A program made the translations under genes and the position numbers. Below, piece after piece: positions 11,071 to 64,000 of a stretch of DNA of 64,000 bases. The stretch comes from Okapia johnstoni. Its lineage: Eukaryota > Chordata > Mammalia > Artiodactyla > Giraffidae. The number at the start of each line of letters is the position of its first letter. Position 1 is the first letter of the stretch. The stretch is taken from NCBI GenBank assembly GCA_024291935.2, contig CM044311.1, forward strand, positions 29,082,001 to 29,146,000, read 5' to 3'. The notes under the pieces are model-generated. The model did no database searches. It worked only from the letters and a program-made list of their open reading frames with translations, and had not been told where the DNA came from.

Positions 11071-11157
11071 GTAGGTTAAATTAAGGTACAGATGTGTTAT
11101 GTAATTAATACATCATTACACAGCTAGTAAGTAGCAGAGTTATGATTCAAATCCAGT

Positions 11158-11242
11158 CTGTGGACAGAGGAGCCCAGCGGGCTATAGTCTATGGGGTCAC
11201 AAAGAGTTAGACACAACTGAGTGACTGAGCACACACACATTT
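11158..11242 (+). repeat. Bov-tA SINE 3' fragment
   Basis: From gtggacagaggagcccagcg to gagtgactgagcacac, 5' truncated. Confidence 0.75.
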
Positions 11243-11739
11243 AATTCTTCACTGAGAAATTTGAATTTACAGATTTTTCAGATACGAGATGAAGGTAATA
11301 GTGCCTAATTCATTGGGGTTTTGTAAGTGCCTGGCACAGAAAGTGCCAAGTATTATGAATGGAGATGATAGATAATTGAACATAAGAAAAAAGGAAATGT
11401 AAGTTTCAGTGACTTGCTAATTTTATGAGAATTGTAAGAAAATGCCACAATAATGTAGGTTATTTTCCCTAATATCCTCAAAACCCTAATTCTATGAGTC
11501 TAAAACTTCTGAAAATTTTTGAGAATTCTGAAGAGAAGATAAACTTGCTGTGGTAAAGCATTTATTTAATTTTGGAAAGAATTAATAGCTTGCCTCACCT
11601 TAAGTTATTTGGATGTTAAAAAGGTAACAAATGCAGTTTATTTTATATCTCATTGAATAAACTATGCTTTGGCTTACCTAAAAGACATTTAAAATGTTTT
11701 AAATGGCTTACCTAAAATATGTAACACAACTTTGATGTG
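11243..11739. repeat. MIR-like fragment and unassigned sequence
   Basis: About 11260-11370 resembles MIR in sense (gtaagtgcctggcacagaaa). The remainder is AT-rich and unassigned. Confidence 0.4.
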
Positions 11740-11884
11740 GACTTCTTTCTTTCTTTCTTTCTTTTTAAAGTCGTTATTGAATTTGTTAAAATATTGCTTC
11801 TTAAAATCCTTAAGCCAAGGAATCTTAGCTCCTTGACCAGGGATCAAACCCACACTCCTGCATTGGAAGGCAAATTATTAGTCA
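11740..11884 (-). repeat. CHR-type SINE fragment
   Basis: (TTTC)n tract, then the antisense tRNA-derived head (gaccagggatcaaacccaca ... gcattggaaggcaa). Confidence 0.6.
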
Positions 11885-12077
11885 CAACTTTATATATATG
11901 TATGTATATTAACAATGTAAATACTTCTGTTAAGAGTTTATCCATTCACCTATGTAGTATTGGAAACTAGAAACTGGATCTTAATTATTAGTTGTAAATA
12001 CTACCCCTCCTTGTCTCCCAAGTAACTAAATTAAGAATATTTTGTCAAGGTTGAAAAATATTAATACTTTGTAACAT

Positions 12078-12430
12078 GCCAAAGAATTGATGCTTTCTAA
12101 TTGTGGTGCTGGAGAAGACTCTTGAGAGTCCCTTGGACTGCAAGGAGATCAAATGAGTCAATCTTAAAGGAAATCAACCCTGAATATTCACTGGAAGGAA
12201 AGATACTGAAGCTGATGCTCCAATACTTTGGCCACCTGATGTGAAGAGCCGACTCATTGGAAAAGACTCTGATGTTGGGAAAGATTGAAGGCAGGAGGAG
12301 AAGGGGTCATTATCAACTCAATGAACATGAGTTTGAGCAAACTCCGGGAGACAGTGAAGGACAGGAAAGCCTGGCATGCTGCAGTCCATGGGATTGCAGA
12401 GTCAGATACAATTTAGCGGTTAACAACAAC
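12078..12430 (+). repeat. BovB LINE 3' fragment, old copy
   Basis: BovB 3' end with deletions and a terminal (AAC)n tail at 12421-12434. Confidence 0.85.
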
Positions 12431-12573
12431 AACAAAAAAAATGGTTGTGGCAGATCCTGCTAAATGCTACTTTTCTATTCAGAGGCAACATCCCCTACTT
12501 TAAAAATTATTTTCTAGCTTCCTCTACAGCTAGAGATGGGTATTTGACATAACTCTGACCTAATATCTTGTAA

Positions 12574-13405
12574 AAGCACAAGCTGGAATCAAGATTGCCA
12601 GGAGAAATATCAATAACCTCAGATATGCAAATGACACCACCCTTATGGCAGAAAGTGAAGAGGAACTAAAAAGCCTCTTGATGAAAGTGAGAGAGGAGAG
12701 TGAAAAAGTTGGCTTAAAGCTCAACATTCAGAAAACTAAGATCATGGCATCTGGTCCCATCACTTCATGGGAAATAGATGGAAAAGCCATGAAAACAGTG
12801 ACAGACTTTCTTTTCTTGGGCTCCAAAATCACTGCAGGTGGTGACTGCAGCCATGAAATTAAAAGATGCTTACTCCTTGGAAGGAAAGTTATGCCCAACC
12901 TAGATAGCATATTAAAAAGCAGAGACATTACTTTGCCAAAAAAGGTCCATCTACTCAAGGCTATGGTTTTTCCAGTAGTCATGTATGGATGTGAGAGTTG
13001 GACTGTGAAAAAAGCTGAGTGCTGAAGAATCGATGCTTTTGAACTGTGGTGATGGAGAAACTCTTGAGAGTCCTTTGGACTGCAAGGAGATCCAACCAGT
13101 CCATCCTAAAGGAGATCAGTCCTGAGTGTTCATTGGAAGGACTGATGTTGAAGCTGAAACTCCAATACTTTGGCCACCTCATGCGAAGAGTTGACTCATT
13201 GGAAAAGACCCTGATGCTGGGAAGGATTGGGGGCAGGAGGAGAAGGGGACGACAGAGGATGAGATGGCTGGATGGCATCACCAACTCGATGGACAGGAGT
13301 TTGGGTAAACTCCGGGAGTTGGTGATGGACATGGAGGCCTGGCGTGCTGCGATTCATGGGGTTGCAAAGAGTCGGACATGACTGAGCGACTGAACTGAAC
13401 TGAAC
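12574..13405 (+). mobile_element. BovB LINE, 5'-truncated, RT motif decayed
   Basis: Starts within the RT (NNLRYANDTTLMAESEEELK; the catalytic YADD is YAND here) and continues through the C-terminal ORF to gagcgactgaactgaactga. Stops and a frameshift near 13022-13060 break the ORF. Confidence 0.92.
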
Positions 13406-14440
13406 CTTCTTGAAATACAGACATGAGGCTGGAGATAAAGCAATGGGTTTGCAACTAACAACCCACAGACACGTAATGGGTGGTTGAGCCAAAGGCAGAT
13501 GCAGCCAGTGGTGTCAAGTAACTACTCTGGCCATCTTTGTCCTTTCTATCTTGGGATTTCTTTCTACATAAGAAAAACAAGCCCCTTAGTTGTTTATACT
13601 TCTTTGTTTTCCTTCTTTCCTTCTTTGTGTTTCTGAAGCTTTGACCCTTAATTTATAGTTAAACATTTTGTCAAATTGTCATTTGTTGGACTTCTGCTTC
13701 TGCCCAAGATGGAATAAAAAGAAAGTGGTTTAAGTAAAAAGTAGAAGAAAATACATGAAACAATTTTTTCAAGACCTTATGCATCATGGTCAACATTAAT
13801 TCTTGTCTGTTATCTCTGTAAAATCATAGCTCTGGCAATACAGGGAAAAGCAGAGTCTGTTGTGTAATACCTGGAGATTGTTGCATAAATGCTCAGAACA
13901 GAAAGCCAGAAGCAAATGTTCAGACAGAATTAGTGATGACTAAAGCTGGATTAATATTTATGCCTAGTTCCTGTGGTACTCCACTGTAACACATTCTCAA
14001 TCATTCAGTCTTATTCTCTGATGGCCACATTACATTTTCTATTATATCTATCAAGAGTTGAAAAATAGCAATAAACCCATAATCATCCCCAAGTATGTTA
14101 ATGATAAGCTGAGTGCTACAAATATGAACTCAAAATCAACCCTGTATCCCTTCCCTTGACACACAAAATGCATATGTGTCATTTTCCTTTTAAATGTTGA
14201 GAAACATATTTTTCAAAATTTTCACAAATATCACAAATATTTTTTTACTTTATGATGTTATTTTTACATTTTGCTCATATGCCTATTCATTTTTATTTTT
14301 CTCTTGTGCTACCCTCATGAGATAAAATGTTACTATCATTGACCAGCTATGATAACTAAGCATGGGTTCAATCTGGTCAGTCTGTAAATAGCAAGAGAGC
14401 AAACTTGGTTACCTAGTCAGCAATCATTAACAAGAGAAGC
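13406..14440. other. Intergenic, nothing recognised
   Basis: No exon-like or clear repeat sequence seen on either strand. Confidence 0.45.
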
Positions 14441-15096
14441 TGAAATGGAGCAGGACCCTATGGATACTTGTCCTCCATATCCTCTGCCTGACTTTTGTCT
14501 GTGGAAAAACTTTTGCCAAAGAATAAGCCTAATCAGAGATGTGAGAACATACAAAAACAAAGGAAAACAGTCAAAGGAGACCAAATACTAAAATGTACTC
14601 ATTAATCATAGTCAAGGACTTTTAGTTTCCTCTCAAAGGCTATAGATAATATTCTGAGCCACATCCTGTGAGCTGTTTTATAGATACTGAAACCACCCCA
14701 CCAGGTGGAGAAGTTAACTACATGATGATCAGACTTTAGCCATGACATAAGCTGACAATTCTGAGAACAGGCCTCAAGAAATGGAAACAAAGTGGCCCTG
14801 GAATTGAAGATTAACTGTACTTATAACAATCAAGATGATGCTGGTCAGACCACTGACCAATTTCAAGGTGACTGTCAAAGCTAACTATGCTGTTTCTGTA
14901 TTTAGCCCCCTCTGTCTACAAAAGCTCTTGCTCCCTGATTGTTGGAGCTGGGGGGAATTGGCCTTTGGACAGGAGTCTGTCCTCCCCCTGCCCCCAGTTG
15001 TCCACATACAAAATAAAGCAAACTTTCCCTTACACCAACCTTGACATTTTATTGGCTTTTTGAGAGGTCTGCAGCCAGACCCCACTTTGGGTTACA
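14441..15096 (+). mobile_element. Solo LTR of a class I (gamma-type) endogenous retrovirus
   Basis: Begins TG and ends CA. It has a promoter-like ctacaaaagctcttgctccc region near 14915-14935, AATAAA at 15012-15017 and a typical gammaretrovirus-like R/U5 end. No gag, pol or env follows. A target duplication was not found, so the ends are approximate. Confidence 0.68.
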
Positions 15097-15595
15097 AAAC
15101 CAATCAGCCTTTACCAGGTTCATTACCCATTACCTTGGCACCATTAACCTAATAGCATAGCAGTTGCCATACAAGCTACCAAGGTAGTCTTCATTTTCAC
15201 AAAAAAGATTTAGAGAAATGTGGCTCAGAATATTGCCAGAAGTCCTGATTTCTATATTCCACAGATGGTCTACTTGCTTGGAAAATGACAGCTAGAAAAG
15301 CAAGAGCTAGGATAACCGAAAGGACTAGAAAGAGATCTGCCCTGCTACTGCCTTCTCAATGTTGCTTAATCTCACCAAGATCATATTGTACACAATTGAG
15401 GACCAAACTTTATTTTAATATCCAATTAGCCCCAAGTTGCTGTGTATACAATATACTATCATAAATATTTGCTGTTTTACTCTTTTTGTTTGCTTAATAC
15501 TGTGTCCTGTGTGATCTTGTCTGTAAACATGAGACTATATGTAACTATAAGAAACTATGAATGTTAATATTAAAGTGGTTATTAAACATTTTCTA
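15097..15595. other. Intergenic, nothing recognised
   Basis: No coding signal or named repeat seen. Confidence 0.4.
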
Positions 15596-15800
15596 TAATC
15601 CAGAAAGTGTTCTATCTGTCCTAAATGTTGTGTTATCTCATTTAATTTCCAAAAAAGAAACTTTAAGAGGTAGATAAAATTCTTACACCCAAATAAGTTC
15701 AGAGAAATAAGTTAATTTGCCCAAGTTTGCACATCTAGAAAGTTGTGGAGTTTAGATTTAACATAGATACTCTGTCTCTAGATTCTGAACTCTTTTAACT
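15596..15800 (-). repeat. MIR SINE
   Basis: Antisense MIR pattern: tctcatttaatttcc ... gaaactttaagaggtaga ... cccaagtttgcacatctaga. Confidence 0.6.
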
Positions 15801-16134
15801 ATGATAAAATTTTCTTATTTTAATTTTCTTAATTATTTTTCCCAGAATAAAAGCCTTCTAGATCAGTTAGAACTATTTGTTATTTTCATGTGTATTAAAA
15901 TACCTCATTACATTTTCTTAACACTAACTTAGATATCAAAGTTTAATTGAAAAGTATATGAAATTGCCTTTATTCAACAATGTTTTACCTACAATAATGA
16001 CTAATTCATTTGGATTTAACTAATACTATATTTGAAGAAGTACTTTGCCCCCAAGACAAATACCATTTATCTATTTCAAAGCTATTAGTTTAAAATTCTT
16101 CTCTCCCATTCTTTGATTATAGACTCTTTAAGTG

Positions 16135-16385
16135 GCTCTTCCAGAAATGAGACATACTATTAGAGAACTGAGAAGAGCATCAACAGTTTTATAGTCACCC
16201 GGGTCTGGATTTTACAATTTGTTGGCTAAGATCCTCTTGGTATCTTATCATGTTTGGTAAAATACGGTGGGTAGTAATACTTTCCTTATGTTCTTTAGTG
16301 AGAATTGAAAGTAATAAATTATTCCCGTGCTTTGCACATCACTTGGCATATAGTGGGCTTTCAGTAATAACTATTCTTATCCTAA
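16135..16385 (+). repeat. MIR SINE
   Basis: Sense MIR: gggtctggattttacaattt ... cacatcacttggcatatagt ... cagtaataactattctta. Confidence 0.6.
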
Positions 16386-16515
16386 AGTAATTCAACTTTA
16401 TGCTGCTTAGAATTTTCCTTCTGTTAGCTAAGGTGAATATTTCTGCATGTCAAAAATGATAATTCTTTTCTTAATCTATTTTTTAAGTTACAATTTGAAA
16501 TAAATAAACCATTTA

Positions 16516-16677
16516 ATCAGTGCAGGAGATCCAGTCTTTATCCCTGGGTCAAGAAGATCCCCTGGAATAGGGAATGGCTACCCACTCCAGTATTCATGCC
16601 TGGAGAATTCTGTGGACAGAGGAACCTCGTGCACTATAGTCCATGGGGTCACACAGAGTGAGACAGGACTGAGCAAA
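16516..16677 (+). repeat. Bov-tA SINE, 5' truncated
   Basis: Starts at the B-box area (tgcaggagatccagtcttta) and ends gacaggactgagcaaaa. Confidence 0.8.
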
Positions 16678-16965
16678 ATTTAAAATTTCTACTTCTCTAT
16701 AATCCAGTCTTTTAAATTCCTCACATTTTGCTTCAAAGACCACTTAAATAATTGAACAAACTTGATGGATATAACAGAAATTAGAATGAAATACTAATTT
16801 TTTAAAAAACATAATATATTGAGTAATAATGGCTTAGTCATTTAAAAATTTACTCTTTTTATTCTTTAACTGTATTATATAAATATAAATATTTATGACA
16901 TAAATGTATAATAATATATAAACATTATATTATATAAACTATATTATACATGCATGCATACATGC

Positions 16966-17162
16966 TAATGTCACTTCAGTCATCAATCCTATAGACTGCA
17001 GCCCAAAAGACTCTTCTGTCCATGAGATTCTCCAGGCAAGAATACTGGAGTGAGTTGCCATGCCCTCCAGAGGATCTTCCCAATACAGGGATTGAAGCTG
17101 CATCTCTGATGTCTTCTGGATTGGCAGGTAGGTTCTTTACCACTAGCACCAGCTGGGAAGCC
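16966..17162 (-). repeat. Bov-tA SINE
   Basis: Antisense, ending ctagcaccagctgggaagccc; about 200 nt. Confidence 0.85.
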
Positions 17163-17326
17163 CATACATGAGATAAATATATAAATGTATCTATCTAACT
17201 TTGTACAAACCCTAAGTATATGGCCTGATGATTTTCACAAACTGAACCAATACTCAGACCCAGATCAAGAAACAGTACATAACCATTTTCCAGAAGCCCA
17301 CCTTGTTTACCCTTTGAGTCATTACC

Positions 17327-17540
17327 CATCATTGGAAAAGACTGATGCTGGGAACGATTGAGGACTGGAGGAGAAGGGGGCAACAGAAGATGAGATGGTT
17401 GGATGGCATCCTTGACTCAATGGACATGAATCTGAGCAAACTCTGGGAGACAGTGAAGGACAGGGAAGCTGGTGTGCTGCAGTTCGTGGGGTTGTAAAGA
17501 GACAGACACGACTGAGCGACTTAACAACACCAACACCAAG
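17327..17540 (+). repeat. BovB LINE 3' fragment
   Basis: From attggaaaagactgatgctg to cgactgagcgacttaacaac. Confidence 0.85.
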
Positions 17541-17559
17541 AGTAACCAGTATCCCAACT

Positions 17560-17830
17560 TCTAGGAGTATAATTGGCTTTTCCTTTTTTAAAAAACAAAC
17601 TTTTGTATCAGTGGAATCATAGGATCATATAAGAGTATCCTTTGTACTTTACTTCTTTCACTCCACATTATGCATGTGAGATTCATTGGTGTTATTGCCT
17701 GTAGTCGTTGTTCATTCATTCCCATAGCTGTGTAGAATTCTATGGTATGAAGATACCACAATATATCCAGGTGACTGTTGACATACCATTAGATTTTTAA
17801 ATTATGCCGTGTCTCTGATTGACTTATTAC
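17560..17830 (-). repeat. Old L1 3' fragment
   Basis: Antisense of the L1 3' region (cactccacattatgcatgtg ... gtagaattctatggtatgaa ... caatatatccaggtgactgt). Confidence 0.55.
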
Positions 17831-17884
17831 AGATATAAAGAAGCTAAGACATAAACTTTAACCGATGTTAATGAAATATACAAT

Positions 17885-19015
17885 TCCTTTCTTAATAGAT
17901 TTCAACAGATATTTATTCAATGCCTACTGAATACAAAACGTAGTGGTAAGTTCTACAGGAATTATAAAGACAGGACAACACTTTTAGTAGCTAATGTTTT
18001 AAGAAAGGAAACTTTAGATAATGTAGGGTTTTAGAATTTAAGGTAACTTTTCATAAATACCCTTAGGGGATGAAGTAAGGTTATGCAAAGTTGTTGAGGA
18101 GAAAAAGAGGATAAAAGAAATGACTGATGGGTCTGAACAGGTTAAAGCATTTTATTTAAATCATCTTGAAAGGAAAATACAATTGAAGTTTGGAAACCAA
18201 ATTTGAAGGGCAATTCAGAGAAATAATATTGCTTCTATTACATAAAATTACCAAATGAAAAAGCCGTTCAAAATATAATCAGTACCACAAATTAATAATT
18301 ACTTGTGAATGTGTACCATCTGATACGTAACTCACTGAGCTTAATCAAGTCAAAAATGACATTCCATAGAAAATGCTGGCTTTTTACTCAAATAGTAAAA
18401 ATATTATAATATGTTATTTTTAAATAAAGCACATCATAAAATTCAGTTAATATATACCTCTCTTTCAAAAAAGCAACTGAATAACTCAAAATTTTTCTGT
18501 GATTCCTCCACAATTTTATACACTGTAAAGTAACTCAAAACTTTGTTCATATGTATATAGGTGCCTATACAATATTACTCTAAAATGCCTAATTATTTAT
18601 TCTACAAATGTTTGTTGACTATCAACAATTCGAAAGCACTATGCTAGCAACCTAACATACAAAGATGATAAAACTGGGCACTTGCCTTCAGGTATATTTA
18701 AGGGGAGGTACACTAAAAGGATTTAAACAGATTTTGGTCCCTGCTGTGATAAAGGTATGCACATAGGGCTAGTCAGAGCATATCCAAAGGGCATCTAGAT
18801 AAGACAGGGGACCAAGGAGAGAAACCAAGAGATACTTTGTGCAGAAGGTAACTCCTGAACAAAGTCAGAGACTTAAGGGATAAGTGGCATTTTGTACTTT
18901 GGGCAATCAGGAAAAGGCAGATATTCAGAAGGGCATGAATGGAAGAAGGTTGGGCATAGCCCAGGATGGTTAGAACTGTGGTGCTTATCTCTATTTGTGC
19001 CAGCATAGGCCTGCT
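17885..19015 (-). repeat. Diverged L2 LINE fragments
   Basis: 17895-17980 (cagatatttattcaatgcct) and 18595-19015 (acaaatgtttgttgactatc ... gaagggcatgaatgg) follow the antisense L2 3' end. The part between shows nothing clear. Confidence 0.5.
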
Positions 19016-19036
19016 TTTCGACATTGCTCCCCTGTC

Positions 19037-19065
19037 TTTATTTTTTCAAATACTATTTTTTTATT
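19037..19065 (-). terminator. Candidate poly(A) signals for ABCC13
   Basis: On the minus strand AATAAA occurs at 19065-19060 and again at 19042-19037, 24 and 47 bases past the stop codon, implying a very short 3' UTR. A further match lies near 18600. Use is inferred. Confidence 0.45.
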
Positions 19066-19088
19066 TGGTATAATCCATATATAACTAA

Positions 19089-63755
<44,667 letters not shown>

Positions 63756-64000
63756 CTAAAAAAGAAATAAATAAAATAAATACTCTTAATCCGGGGAAAA
63801 GGAGAACTTGCATGTGCCAGATAAAGGGAACATATTTGTCCATGGTTTTGCTTTCCTTTAAATTGAATTTTTAAAAATAAATTAGATTATTTCTTAAATG
63901 TAAATATATTCCATACATATTTTAATCTTATATCCTATTTTAATGTTATGTATTTTTACTAGAGGCCCCTTCAAATGAATTACTTTGTGTTTTTTATTTA
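63756..64000. other. ABCC13 intron at window edge
   Basis: AT-rich; the exon with the NBD1 Walker A is expected further right and is not present here. Confidence 0.6.

Larger units (their letters stand above)
10440..11160 (-). repeat. Old MIR element split by SINE insertions
   Basis: MIR antisense pieces at 10447-10546 (cagtgcttactaagtacctg), 10769-10792 and 11071-11160 (cacagctagtaagtagcaga) are collinear and separated by two younger SINEs. Confidence 0.55.

Noticed and set aside
12645..13492. Overlapping ORFs of 80-126 codons on both strands
   Set aside because: BovB coding remnants (+) and their antisense; stops break them and there is no splice context.

Overview
The window is nuclear DNA from a ruminant, most likely a bovid (cattle, sheep, goat, buffalo or a relative). 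The main evidence is the repeats: BovB LINEs, tRNA-Glu-derived Bov-tA/Bov-A2 SINEs and CHR-type SINEs occur on both strands throughout, on top of older L2, MIR, L1, mariner and hAT-type relics. Genes are split into short exons with GT-AG introns, and nothing looks bacterial or viral apart from one old retroviral LTR.

Two protein-coding genes can be read, and they converge. At the left, on the + strand, are the last three coding exons of HSPA13 (STCH, the ATPase-core HSP70 of the microsomal fraction), 1299-6333, followed by a probable 3' UTR of up to about 2.65 kb. Exons 5' of these lie outside the window. From 63755 down to 19089, on the - strand, are sixteen exons of an ABC transporter of the ABCC (MRP) family. 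By similarity to ABCC2 and by linkage to HSPA13 it is ABCC13. The exons join in a consistent phase into 800 codons plus a stop. They cover the end of nucleotide-binding domain 1, a short linker, the second transmembrane domain and the whole of NBD2. Exons upstream of 63755 (NBD1 Walker A, first transmembrane domain, start) lie outside. Human ABCC13 is regarded as a pseudogene; here I see no stop, frameshift or lost AG/GT in this half.

Layout: 1-9 kb HSPA13 end; 9-19 kb intergenic, almost wholly repeats (L1, a 64-bp-arm hairpin, nested SINEs in an old MIR, two BovB pieces, a solo LTR, MIRs); 19-64 kb ABCC13, with introns carrying SINEs, L2 fragments on both strands, a mariner relic interrupted by an L1 piece and a SINE (29063-30670), and a 2.1-kb BovB with a 9-bp target duplication (54779-56902).

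I found no CRISPR array, RNA gene, operon or credible new multi-gene system. The points most worth following are the apparently intact ABCC13 half, the unexplained hairpin at 9535-9708, and several insertion histories legible at base level (a twin-primed BovB, a doubly used L1/BovB target site, nested mariner). Repeat family names come from remembered consensus sequences, not from a search.
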